DNA of 64,000 nucleotides. Origin: DATLGB01 sp037724045. Its GTDB lineage: Bacteria; Actinomycetota; Thermoleophilia; Solirubrobacterales; Solirubrobacteraceae. Positions within the stretch are counted from its first letter, which is position 1; the number at the start of each line of letters is the position of its first letter. Below, in pieces: positions 39,074 to 46,744 of the stretch. The notes under the pieces are model-generated. The model was not told where the DNA came from and did no database searches. It saw only the letters and a list, made by a program, of their open reading frames with translations. A program made the translations under genes and the position numbers. The stretch spans positions 8,167 to 72,166 of the forward strand of contig JBBJOW010000013.1 in assembly GCA_037724045.1 (NCBI GenBank). Direction: 5' to 3'.

Positions 39074-39346
39074 ATGTCGAAGCAGGAGTTCGTAGACAAG
39101 GTCGCGTCGGACACCGGCCTGTCCAAGAAGGACGCCGGCGCCGCGGTCGACGCGGTGCTGACCACCATCGAAAGCGAGCTGAAGGGCGGTGGAGAGGTCA
39201 CGTTCACCGGCTTCGGAAAGTTCCACGTCGCCGACCGCGGCGCTCGCGAGGGTCGTAACCCCCGCACGGGCGAGACGATGCAGATCGCCGCCACCAAGGT
39301 TCCGCGCTTCACGGCCGGCTCCGGCCTCAAGAAGGCCATCAAGTAG
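39074..39346 (+). CDS. hupB: HU family DNA-binding protein
   Basis: The 90-residue protein: MSKQEFVDKVASDTGLSKKD, AVDAVLTTIESELKGGGEVT, FTGFGKFHVADRGAREGRNP, then RTGETMQIAATKVPRFTAGS, LKKAIK. GRNPRTGE is the DNA-contact arm. HU bends and compacts DNA. It lacks the long Lys/Ala-rich tail of mycobacterial HupB. GGGAGGA stands 8-9 bases before the ATG. A strong hairpin follows eight bases after the stop, so it is probably transcribed alone. Confidence 0.97.
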   Translation: MSKQEFVDKVASDTGLSKKDAGAAVDAVLTTIESELKGGGEVTFTGFGKFHVADRGAREGRNPRTGETMQIAATKVPRFTAGSGLKKAIK

Positions 39347-39353
39347 GGCTCAC

Positions 39354-39380
39354 GGGGCGCCGGCGACACGCCGGCGCCCC
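39354..39380 (+). terminator. hairpin terminator after hupB
   Basis: GGGGCGCCGGCG (39354-39365), loop ACA, CGCCGGCGCCCC (39369-39380): twelve perfect pairs directly after the hupB stop and 15 bases before the pyrF start. There is no T tract, as is common in GC-rich actinobacteria, so it is a probable rather than a textbook terminator. Confidence 0.65.
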
Positions 39381-39395
39381 TCGAGGCTCCCTGTC

Positions 39396-40217
39396 ATGTC
39401 GCACTTCGGCGACCGCCTTGCCGCCGCCGTCGCCCGGCGCGAGTCCCAGATCGTCTGCGGCCTGGACCCGGACCCGGGCAAGCTCTGGCCCGGCGCGCCC
39501 GACGTCGTCGCCCACTGCCGTGCCGTCGTCGAGGCCGTCGCGCCTGCGGTCGTCGCGGTCAAGCCCCAGCTGGCGTGCTTCGAGCGCCTCGGTGCCGCCG
39601 GCTACGCCGCACTCGACGCGCTGATCGAACACGCGCACGCTCACGACCTGCTGGTCATCCTCGACGGCAAGCGCGGCGACGTCCCTGTCACGGCGCAGGT
39701 GTACGCGAAGGCGCTGGCCGGCGGCGACGCATGCACGGTGAACCCGCTCCTGGGCCGCGACGCGCTGCAGCCGCTGGTGGACGGGCCCGCCGCCCCGTTC
39801 CTGCTCGTGCGCACCTCCAATCCCGGTGCCGCCGACGTGCTCGACCTCGAGCTCGCCGCGGGCGGCGCGCTGTGGGAGGCACTCGCCCGGCTCGCCCACG
39901 AGCTGGGCACTCCAGGGGCCCGTAGCGGCTTGCACGATGTCGGCGCGGTCACCGGCGCCACCGAGCCCGAGCACCTGCGGCGCATGCGCGAGCTGATGCC
40001 GTCCACACCCTTCCTGCTGCCTGGGGTAGGCGCCCAGGGCGGTGCCGTCGCGGCGCTCGGCCCGGCCTTCGCCCCCGGCCGCGCCGGCGGGCTCGTGACC
40101 GCGTCGCGGTCGATCGTCAACGCATACGAGCAGTCCCCCGGAGAGCCCGGCGCCGCCGCGCGGGCCGAGGCGGAGCGGCTGCGCGCGCTGGCGTGGGACC
40201 TATCATCGCCCGGGTGA
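39396..40217 (+). CDS. pyrF: orotidine 5'-phosphate decarboxylase (type 2)
   Basis: The 273-residue protein: IVCGLDPDPGKLWPG, VVAVKPQLACFERLGAAGY, LLVILDGKRGDVPVTAQVYA (catalytic Asp-Lys-Asp segment DGKRGD) and FLLPGVGAQGGAVAALGPAF (phosphate site). This length and the DGKRGDV form belong to the PyrF type found in actinobacteria and mycobacteria, which makes UMP. The stop overlaps the GTG of the LysM gene. Other pyrimidine genes are not in the window. Confidence 0.95.
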   Translation: MSHFGDRLAAAVARRESQIVCGLDPDPGKLWPGAPDVVAHCRAVVEAVAPAVVAVKPQLACFERLGAAGYAALDALIEHAHAHDLLVILDGKRGDVPVTAQVYAKALAGGDACTVNPLLGRDALQPLVDGPAAPFLLVRTSNPGAADVLDLELAAGGALWEALARLAHELGTPGARSGLHDVGAVTGATEPEHLRRMRELMPSTPFLLPGVGAQGGAVAALGPAFAPGRAGGLVTASRSIVNAYEQSPGEPGAAARAEAERLRALAWDLSSPG

Positions 40218-40543
40218 CCGGACGCAGTCCCGCACGCCTGTTGGCGCCGGTCGCGCTGGTGGCAGCCGCTCTCGTGCTGTTCGCCGTCGTGACCTCGTCG
40301 AATGGTGGCGACACCGCCGAATCGAACGCGACGCCGACGCCGACGCCGACCGCGACCGCCACCCCGGAGCGCAAGCGCGGCGGCGGCGGCGCGACCAGCG
40401 GAGAGACGTACACCGTCGAGCCCGGCGACACGCCGCTGGCCATCGCCGAGGAGACGGGCGTCGACTACGACGCGCTGCTGGAGGCCAATCCCGACCTCGA
40501 CGCCAACGCGCTGACGGTGGGCGAGAAGCTCGTGCTGCCGTGA
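40214..40543 (+). CDS. LysM domain membrane-anchored protein
   Basis: The 109-residue protein from a GTG has one N-terminal membrane helix (LLAPVALVAAALVLFAVV), a Thr-Pro linker (ATPTPTPTATATP) and one LysM domain (YTVEPGDTPLAIAEETGVDY with NPDLDANALTVGEKLVLP). LysM binds GlcNAc in peptidoglycan. The domain would lie outside the membrane. It is coupled by four-base overlaps to pyrF before and a D,D-carboxypeptidase after it, and the latter fits a wall-related role. Confidence 0.88.
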   Translation: MTGRSPARLLAPVALVAAALVLFAVVTSSNGGDTAESNATPTPTPTATATPERKRGGGGATSGETYTVEPGDTPLAIAEETGVDYDALLEANPDLDANALTVGEKLVLP

Positions 40544-41742
40544 GGCTCGCCCTCGTCCTCGCTCTCGTCCTCTGCCTGGCGCCGGCCGCCGCTGCGGCCC
40601 CGCCGCCGGAGATCGCCGCGCCCGAGGCCATCGCCCTCGAGGCGACGACCGGCGACGTCATCTTCGAGAAGGACGCCGACACCCGGCGCCCGATGGCGTC
40701 CACCACGAAGCTGATGACCGCCCTGATCGTCCTCGAGCAGGCCGATCTCAAGGACGTCGTCACCGCGCCGCGCTACGACGGCCTGTCGGTGGAGACGGTC
40801 ATGCGGCTCGTGCCCGGGGAGAAGATCACCGTCCACGACCTGCTGCGCGGTCTGCTGCTCGTGTCCGCCAACGACGCCGCCTTCACCTTGGCCAAGCACG
40901 TTGGCGGCTCCGTACCGTCCTTCGTGCGGATGATGAACCGCCGGGCGCAGCAGCTCGGCCTACAGAACACGAGCTACGCCAACCCGATCGGCCTCGACGA
41001 CGCGGCGAACTACTCCACCGCGCGCGACCTCGCCACGCTGACGGTGGAGCTGCGCAAGAGCCGCGTCTTCCGGCGCATCGTCAACGCCACCGACCTCGCG
41101 ACGCGCTCCGGGAACCCCCGCACGCTCGCCAACCGCAACGCGCTCGTCACCGAGTACGGCTGGGTCAACGGCGTCAAGACGGGGACCACGCTCGACGCGG
41201 GCTACGTGCTGGTCGCCTCGGGCAACAAGAACGACGTCCCGATCGTCTCGGTGGTGATGGGCGCGACCGACGAGGCCGCGCGCGACGACCAGTCGGTGGC
41301 GCTGCTCAACTACGGCTTCTCGAAGTTCAAGTTCAAGCGGCTCACCGTGGAGAACGACCGCAGCAAGGGGATGATCCCGATCCGCCACCGTGCTGGTGCC
41401 GAGCTACCGGTCGTCTACGGCGCCACCGTGCGCCAGGTGCTGCGCAAGAAGGCCGACACCAAGGTCGAGGTGTCGCTGCCCGCCGAGGTGGAAGGACCCG
41501 TCGACTACCACGAGCCGGTCGGTGAGGCGGTCGTGAGCGTCGATGGCGAGACGGTTGCCACCGTGCCGCTGCTCGCCGCGCTCGAGGTGCCCGCGACCGG
41601 CTTCGGCCGCCGTGTGCAGAACGTCCTCACGCAGCCGTGGTCGCTCGTCGCACTGGGCGTCGTCCTGCTGCTGGCGACCCTGCTCACCCAGCGACGCCGT
41701 CCGGCGCAACGGCGCCGGACGCGCGGGGAGACGGCGGCGTGA
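40540..41742 (+). CDS. D-alanyl-D-alanine carboxypeptidase (DacA/PBP5 type)
   Basis: The 400-residue protein starts with a signal peptide (MRLALVLALVLCLAPAAAAA). The serine site is MASTTKLMTALIVLE (STTK), the second motif SANDAAF (SxN) and the third GVKTGTTLDAGY (KTG). A beta-rich domain follows, and a C-terminal helix (SLVALGVVLLLATLL) with Arg-rich tail anchors it in the membrane. It trims D-Ala from the peptidoglycan stem. Its stop overlaps the next start. Confidence 0.95.
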   Translation: MRLALVLALVLCLAPAAAAAPPPEIAAPEAIALEATTGDVIFEKDADTRRPMASTTKLMTALIVLEQADLKDVVTAPRYDGLSVETVMRLVPGEKITVHDLLRGLLLVSANDAAFTLAKHVGGSVPSFVRMMNRRAQQLGLQNTSYANPIGLDDAANYSTARDLATLTVELRKSRVFRRIVNATDLATRSGNPRTLANRNALVTEYGWVNGVKTGTTLDAGYVLVASGNKNDVPIVSVVMGATDEAARDDQSVALLNYGFSKFKFKRLTVENDRSKGMIPIRHRAGAELPVVYGATVRQVLRKKADTKVEVSLPAEVEGPVDYHEPVGEAVVSVDGETVATVPLLAALEVPATGFGRRVQNVLTQPWSLVALGVVLLLATLLTQRRRPAQRRRTRGETAA

Positions 41743-42710
41743 TCATCACGGTGACCCTCAACGCCGCCATCGACAAGACGATGGCGGTGCCGAACTTCCA
41801 GCCCGGCCGGCGCCACCGCACCATCGACCAGACCACGACGCCCGGCGGCAAGGGCGTCAACATCGCGCGCGTGCTCAAGCGGCTCGGGCAGCCGGTGATC
41901 GCCACGGGCCTGGCCGGCGGCGCCACGGGGACGCGGATCGTCGAGCAGCTCACGGAGATGTCCGTGTTGTGCGACTTCGTCCGCATCCCGGAGGAGTCGC
42001 GCACCAACACCGCGCTGATCGATCCGACGACCGGCCAGCAGACCGAGGTCAACGAGCGCGGCCCGCACGTGGGCGAACGCGAGATGGCGCTGTTCAGCGA
42101 GAAGCTCCTGTACCTGGCCAAGGGCGCGTCCATGTGCGTGTTCGCGGGCTCGCTGCCGCGCGGCGTGGACGTCGACGTCTACGGCGGGCTGATCCGGGAG
42201 CTGCGCCGCCTCGGCGTGCAGACGGTGGTCGACACGGACGGCGACCCGCTGCTGCGCGCCGTGCGCGCCGAGCCCGACGTGATCTCCCCGAACGTGCTCG
42301 AGGCCGAGGAGCTCGTCGGCCACGAGTTCAACGACGACACCGACCAGATCTTCGCCCTGCGCGAGATGGTGGACCTCGGGGCGCGCGAGGCGATCATGAC
42401 CGTTCCCAGCGGCTGCGTGGCCCAGGTCGCGCCCCTCCAGAGCACCGTGCTGCCGCGCCTGTACCGCGTCACCACGCCGGCGCTGGAGACGACGGCCTCC
42501 ATCGGTTCCGGCGACGCGTTCCTGGCCGGATACGTGGCGGCGCGCTACCTCGGGCGCCCGGCGCCGGACTGCCTGGCCTACGGTGTCGCCGCCGGCGCGG
42601 AGTCCACCCAGCACCTCGGCGCGGGCGTCGTCGAGCTCGAAGCGGTGGAGCGGCGCGTGGCCGAGGTCGAGGTGCTGCGGATCGACGATCCCGCACTTTC
42701 CGTGCGCTAG
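41739..42710 (+). CDS. PfkB family sugar kinase, 1-phosphofructokinase/tagatose-6-phosphate kinase-like
   Basis: About 323 residues from a GTG: MIITVTLNAAIDKTMAVPNF, TTTPGGKGVNIARVLKRLG and the C-terminal ATTASIGSGDAFLAGYVAAR (anion hole and catalytic Asp in GSGDA). N-terminal VTLNPAxD-type and GGKGVN motifs mark the FruK/LacC branch, which phosphorylates fructose 1-phosphate or tagatose 6-phosphate. No PTS genes are near, so the true sugar is uncertain. The gene is coupled to the carboxypeptidase before it by a four-base overlap. Confidence 0.88.
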   Translation: MIITVTLNAAIDKTMAVPNFQPGRRHRTIDQTTTPGGKGVNIARVLKRLGQPVIATGLAGGATGTRIVEQLTEMSVLCDFVRIPEESRTNTALIDPTTGQQTEVNERGPHVGEREMALFSEKLLYLAKGASMCVFAGSLPRGVDVDVYGGLIRELRRLGVQTVVDTDGDPLLRAVRAEPDVISPNVLEAEELVGHEFNDDTDQIFALREMVDLGAREAIMTVPSGCVAQVAPLQSTVLPRLYRVTTPALETTASIGSGDAFLAGYVAARYLGRPAPDCLAYGVAAGAESTQHLGAGVVELEAVERRVAEVEVLRIDDPALSVR

Positions 42711-42779
42711 CGTCGAGCCTCCGCCATTTCGGGGGTCTGAGGCACCGTTCCCGTCCGCCCTGACACCTAGGATTCCGCC

Positions 42780-43985
42780 ATGGAAGTAGAGATTGGCCGA
42801 GGCAAGAAGGCGCGCCGCGCCTACGGATTCGACGAGATAGCGATCGTCCCGTCCCGGCGGACCCGGGACCCTGACGACGTCGACATCTCGTGGACGCTGG
42901 GGCCGTACCGCTTCGACCTGCCGCTGCTGGCGTCGGCGATGGACGGCGTCGTGTCGCCGGAGACTTCGCGGGAAATAGGTCGCTTGGGCGGGCTGGCGGT
43001 TCTCAACCTCGAGGGGATCTTCACGCGCTACGAGGACGCGGAGAATCAGCTCGCGCGCATCGCGCAGCTGCCCAAGGCGGAGGCCACGCGCGAGATGCAG
43101 GCCATCTACGAGGAGCCGGTGAAGCCGGAGCTGATCACCCAGCGCATCCAGGAGATCAAGGCCTCCGGCGTGGTCACCGCCGCCTCGCTGACGCCGCAGA
43201 AGGTCTCGAGGTACTACGAATTGGCGTTGGACGCCGGCCTCGACGTGATGGTCATCCAGGGCACCGTCGTGTCGGCGGAGCACGTCTCCGCGGACCCGGA
43301 GCGCCCGCCGCTGAACCTCAAGGAGTTCATCGCCGAGCTGCCCGTGCCCGTAATCGTCGGCGGCTGCGCGAGCTACCACACCGGCCTGCACCTGATGCGC
43401 ACCGGCGCGGCTGGCGTGCTCGTCGGCGTCGGCCCGGGCGCGGCGTGCACGACGCGCGGCGTGCTCGGCATCGGCGTGCCGCAGGCGACCGCGATCGCCG
43501 ACGTCGCCGCCGCCCGCTCCCAGAACATGCTCGAGACGGGCGAGTACGTGCGCGTGATCGCCGACGGCGGCATGCGCAACGGCGGGGACATCTCCAAGGC
43601 GATCGCCTGCGGGGCGGACGCGGTGATGATCGGCTCGCCGCTGGCGCGCGGCTACGAGGCACCGGGCCACGGCTACCACTGGGGGATGGCGACCTTCCAC
43701 CCGACGCTGCCGCGCGGCGCCCGCGTGCAGACCGTCCAGAACGGGACGCTGCAGGAGATCATCGCCGGGCCCGCGCACGAGAACGACGGCTCCTTCAACC
43801 TCATGGGCGCCCTGCGCACCGCGATGGCGACCGCCGGATACCGCGACATCGCGGAGTTCAACCGCGCGGAGCTGATCATCGCCCCGGCGCTGCAGTCCGA
43901 GGGCAAGCACCTCCAGCGCGATCAGCAGGTCGGCATGGCCAACCGCGCCGTCGCCCGCGACGCCCCGGATCGCATTCCGGCCTGA
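42780..43985 (+). CDS. guaB3: GuaB3 family IMP dehydrogenase-related protein
   Basis: The 401-residue protein starts MEVEIGRGKKARRAYGFDEI and lacks the CBS pair of canonical GuaB. ISWTLGPYRFDLPLLASAMD, GVGPGAACTTRGVLGIGVPQ (catalytic Cys loop), RVIADGGMRNGGDISKAIAC, GADAVMIGSPLARGYEAPG are present. This is the GuaB3 type typical of actinobacteria and cyanobacteria. A cyanobacterial GuaB3 has been reported to work as a GMP reductase, so simple annotation as IMPDH may be wrong. It overlaps guaA by one base (TGATG). No canonical guaB is in the window. Confidence 0.92.
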   Translation: MEVEIGRGKKARRAYGFDEIAIVPSRRTRDPDDVDISWTLGPYRFDLPLLASAMDGVVSPETSREIGRLGGLAVLNLEGIFTRYEDAENQLARIAQLPKAEATREMQAIYEEPVKPELITQRIQEIKASGVVTAASLTPQKVSRYYELALDAGLDVMVIQGTVVSAEHVSADPERPPLNLKEFIAELPVPVIVGGCASYHTGLHLMRTGAAGVLVGVGPGAACTTRGVLGIGVPQATAIADVAAARSQNMLETGEYVRVIADGGMRNGGDISKAIACGADAVMIGSPLARGYEAPGHGYHWGMATFHPTLPRGARVQTVQNGTLQEIIAGPAHENDGSFNLMGALRTAMATAGYRDIAEFNRAELIIAPALQSEGKHLQRDQQVGMANRAVARDAPDRIPA

Positions 43986-45604
43986 TGTCGGACGTCGTGT
44001 CGCTTGGGCCGGACTCGGGCGTCGCGCCCGACCAGGCCGTCGAGGAGCTCGAGCTCGAGCGGCGGGTCGCGCACGACGAGGTCGTGGTGCTCGACTACGG
44101 CGGCCAGTACTCGCAGCTGATCGCGCGCCGCGTGCGTGAGTGCGGCGTCTTCAGCGAGCTGCTCCCGCATCACGTGGGGGTGGAGGAGGTGCGCCGCCGC
44201 AAGCCGCGCGGGCTGATCCTCTCCGGCGGGCCCGCCTCGGTGTACGCGGAAGGCGCGCCGCGCATGGATCCGGCGCTGCTGGAGCTCGGGATCCCCGTGC
44301 TGGGCATCTGCTACGGCATGCAGGCGATCGTCCTCGAGCTCGGCGGCAAGGTCGAGGGCGCGGAGATCGGCGAGTTCGGCCGGTCTCGCCTCACGGTCAC
44401 CGAGACCGGCCGGTTGCTCGCGGGCCAGCCCGCTGACCAGGCGTGCTGGATGAGTCACCGCGACACGGTCTACGAGCCGCCGCCGGGCTTCACCGCGCTC
44501 GCGAGCTCCTCGGAGTCCCCGGTCGCCGCCATGGAGGACGCCGAGCGCGGCATCTACGGCATCCAGTACCACCCGGAGGTCGTCCACACCCCGTACGGCC
44601 AGCAGGTGCTCACGACCTTCCTCAAGGAGATCAGCGGCTGCGACCGCTCGTGGAGCCCGGGGTCGATCATCGACGAGCAGATCAGGCGCATCCGCGCGCA
44701 GGTGGGCGACGCCCGCGTCATCTGCGGGCTGTCGGGCGGCGTGGACTCCAGCGTGGCCGCGCTGCTCGTGCACCGCGCGGTCGGGGACCAGCTCACCTGC
44801 GTCTTCGTCGATCACGGGCTCATGCGCCACAACGAGGGCGAGCAGGTCATCTCCGCCTTCCGCGACGTCTTCAAGGTGCCCCTGGTGGCCGTGGACGCCG
44901 AGGACCGCTTTCTCAAGCGCCTCGCCGGCCTGTCGGACCCCGAGGCCAAGCGCAAGGCGATCGGCGCCGAGTTCATCCGCGTCTTCGAGGAGGAGGCGGC
45001 CAGGCTCGGGGACGCGAAGTTCCTCGTCCAGGGCACGCTGTACTCCGACGTGATCGAGTCCGGTGGCGGGACCGGCGCGGCGACGATCAAGTCCCACCAC
45101 AACGTGGGCGGCCTGCCCGACGACCTCGAGTTCGACCTCGTCGAGCCGCTGCGCGCGCTGTTCAAGGACGAGGTCCGCGCCGTCGGCGCCGAGCTCGGCC
45201 TGCCCGAACGCCTGGTCTGGCGCCAGCCCTTCCCGGGCCCCGGCCTGGCCATCCGCATCGTCGGGGGCGAGGCGACGAAGGCGCGCCTGGACACGCTGCG
45301 CGCCTGCGACGCGATCCTGCAGGACGAGATCCGCAAAGCCGGCCTGTACCGCGAGCTGTGGCAGTCCTTCTGCGTGCTGCCAGACATCCGCACCGTCGGC
45401 GTGCAGGGCGACGAGCGCACCTACGGCTACGTGGTCGCCATCCGCGCCGTCACCTCCGACGACGCGATGACCGCCGACTGGGCCCGCTTGCCGTACGACC
45501 TGCTCGAGCAGATCGCCTCGCGCATGATCAACGAGGTCCGCGAGGTCAACCGCGTCGTGCTCGACATCACGTCGAAGCCGCCGGGAACCATCGAATGGGA
45601 ATAA
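43985..45604 (+). CDS. guaA: GMP synthase (glutamine-hydrolysing)
   Basis: The 539-residue protein has an N-terminal class I glutamine amidotransferase (VVVLDYGGQYSQLIARRVRE; Cys in GICYGMQAIVLELGG; His-Glu in IQYHPEVVHT) and a C-terminal ATP pyrophosphatase and dimerisation domain (VICGLSGGVDSSVAALLVHR, LVQGTLYSDVIESGG, RQPFPGPGLAIRIVG, end PPGTIEWE). It makes GMP from XMP. About 33 residues precede the usual start and look disordered. A long hairpin begins two bases after the stop. Confidence 0.97.
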   Translation: MSDVVSLGPDSGVAPDQAVEELELERRVAHDEVVVLDYGGQYSQLIARRVRECGVFSELLPHHVGVEEVRRRKPRGLILSGGPASVYAEGAPRMDPALLELGIPVLGICYGMQAIVLELGGKVEGAEIGEFGRSRLTVTETGRLLAGQPADQACWMSHRDTVYEPPPGFTALASSSESPVAAMEDAERGIYGIQYHPEVVHTPYGQQVLTTFLKEISGCDRSWSPGSIIDEQIRRIRAQVGDARVICGLSGGVDSSVAALLVHRAVGDQLTCVFVDHGLMRHNEGEQVISAFRDVFKVPLVAVDAEDRFLKRLAGLSDPEAKRKAIGAEFIRVFEEEAARLGDAKFLVQGTLYSDVIESGGGTGAATIKSHHNVGGLPDDLEFDLVEPLRALFKDEVRAVGAELGLPERLVWRQPFPGPGLAIRIVGGEATKARLDTLRACDAILQDEIRKAGLYRELWQSFCVLPDIRTVGVQGDERTYGYVVAIRAVTSDDAMTADWARLPYDLLEQIASRMINEVREVNRVVLDITSKPPGTIEWE

Positions 45605-45605
45605 T

Positions 45606-45710
45606 CATGCATCCCGCGCTACGCATTCTGACGGCGTCCTCAGGGGTGGCCCGTACGTTCGTACTGTGCCACCCCTTGCGTCCTGGTCAGAATGCGTTCG
45701 CGGGCGCATG
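45606..45710. terminator. 105-nt near-perfect hairpin after guaA
   Basis: 45606-45658 and 45659-45710 are inverted copies with few mismatches: ACGCATTCTGAC against GTCAGAATGCGT, GGGGTGGC against GCCACCCC, GTACG against CGTAC at the tip. It begins two bases after the guaA stop. It is far longer than a normal terminator and its right arm contains the start codon of the next small gene, so transcription ending, translation control or a mobile palindrome are all possible. Confidence 0.6.
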
Positions 45711-46019
45711 ATGACTCCCATACCGCTTCAAGGGTCGACCGTCGAGAACCTTTGGGCCCAGGCTCGCGAGCTCACGGAGCGCGCCGCGGCCGAGGCCGAC
45801 CATGCCGCGCTGCGTCGGGCGCTGGTGATCCTCGCCGTTGCCGGGTCGGGCAGCGACCCCGTGGAGTTCCGCAAGCTCACCGAGGCTGCTGCCGCCGCGT
45901 CGGTGCGGCTGGCCTTCGCTGACCCCCAGCCGCTCTTCGACGCCGCCGCCGCGCTGGTGGCCCAGGACGACTACCCGGCGCGGGAGGCCATCGTCCTCGC
46001 TCCGGGCCGCGACCGCTGA
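45711..46019 (+). CDS. hypothetical protein
   Basis: About 102 residues: MTPIPLQGSTVENLWAQARE, LTERAAAEADHAALRRALVI, LAVAGSGSDPVEFRKLTEAA and a helical rest ending IVLAPGRDR. An ATG at 45708 is an alternative start. No ribosome site is seen; the start lies in the right arm of a long hairpin. The protein looks helical and cytoplasmic. It stops one base before a palindrome that flanks the assembly gap, so the true 3' neighbour is uncertain. Confidence 0.5.
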   Translation: MTPIPLQGSTVENLWAQARELTERAAAEADHAALRRALVILAVAGSGSDPVEFRKLTEAAAAASVRLAFADPQPLFDAAAALVAQDDYPAREAIVLAPGRDR

Positions 46020-46020
46020 G

Positions 46021-46082
46021 GCCGAAGTCGTCCAAAGTCCGGATGGNNNNNNNNNNCCATCCGGACTTTGGACGACTTCGGC
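46021..46082. repeat. family C palindrome around the assembly gap
   Basis: Arms of 26 bases (46021-46046 and 46057-46082) are exact inverted copies and enclose the 10 Ns. The right arm plus two bases (46057-46084) matches 55696-55723 at 26 of 28 positions. A perfect palindrome with Ns inside is what results when an assembler stops in a hairpin and a scaffolder joins both sides, so the true inner sequence is unknown. Confidence 0.8.
46047..46056. other. assembly gap (10 Ns)
   Basis: Ten undetermined bases. The round number suggests a placeholder of unknown true length. Genes on both sides need not be neighbours in the real genome. Confidence 0.97.
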
Positions 46083-46083
46083 G

Positions 46084-46260
46084 GCGGTCAGGCGACGCCG
46101 ACGCCGCTCGCTGGACCAGCTCGGCGTGCAGGCCGCGGGCATCGGCGCGACCTTCGTCTTCATGTTCGTCATCTCGTACGTGACCTTCGGGCTGCCGGAG
46201 CAGTTCATCGCCTCCCAGGACGTCGAATCCGAGCTTGGAGGCCTCCTGCGAGAGCCGTAG
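46084..46260 (+). pseudogene. C-terminal fragment of a membrane protein, possibly an ammonium transporter
   Basis: The frame is open from the gap to the TAG at 46258. From 46108 it reads SLDQLGVQAAGIGATFVFMF, VISYVTFGLPEQFIASQDVE, then SELGGLLREP. LGVQxxG followed by one membrane helix resembles the last helix and start of the cytoplasmic tail of Amt transporters, but the usual continuation (GLRVSxEEE) is missing. No start codon with a ribosome site is seen. The rest may lie in the gap. Confidence 0.4.
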
Positions 46261-46306
46261 GGTCGCTACAGTGCTGCGTCGCCCGGGGGTGACCCTGGGC
46301 TTCGCT

Positions 46307-46744
46307 ATGAAGACCTACGTCGCCACCCCCGCAGACCGAGAGCGCAACTGGGTGCTCGTCGACGCCGCAGGCCAGAACCTCGGCCGTCTGTCGACCCAGC
46401 TCGCCGACATGCTGCGCGGCAAGAACAAGCCCACCTACACGCCGCACTGCGACGTCGGTGACTTCGTCGTCGTGATCAACGCAGAGAAGATCACGGTGAC
46501 GGGCAACAAGCGCAACGAGAAGCGTTACTACCGCCACTCGGGCTACCCGGGCGGGATCAGGAGTCGCACGCTCAACGAGATGCTCGAGCGCCGGCCGGAA
46601 GAGGTCATCCGGATCGCCGTGAAGGGCATGCTGCCGCGCAACCGCATGGCGCGCAAGCAGATCACCAAGCTGAAGGTCTACGCCGGGCCCGAGCACCCGC
46701 ACGCCGCCCAGGCACCGACCACGATCGAGGTCACCACCCGATGA
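46307..46744 (+). CDS. rplM: 50S ribosomal protein L13
   Basis: The 145-residue protein: MKTYVATPADRERNWVLVDA, GQNLGRLSTQLADMLRGKNK, HCDVGDFVVVINAEKITVTG, NEMLERRPEEVIRIAVKGML and PRNRMARKQITKLKVYAGPE. The LPRNRMAR segment and YxHSGYPGG are diagnostic. The stop overlaps the rpsI start (ATGA). rplM-rpsI-glmM is the usual actinobacterial order. A promoter should lie in 46261-46306, but no clear boxes are seen. Confidence 0.97.
   Translation: MKTYVATPADRERNWVLVDAAGQNLGRLSTQLADMLRGKNKPTYTPHCDVGDFVVVINAEKITVTGNKRNEKRYYRHSGYPGGIRSRTLNEMLERRPEEVIRIAVKGMLPRNRMARKQITKLKVYAGPEHPHAAQAPTTIEVTTR

Noticed and set aside
42711..42779. A riboswitch or attenuator before guaB3
   Set aside because: The 69-bp gap is too short for a purine riboswitch and shows no strong stem; GGGGTCTGAGG resembles other intergenic segments only over 11 bases.
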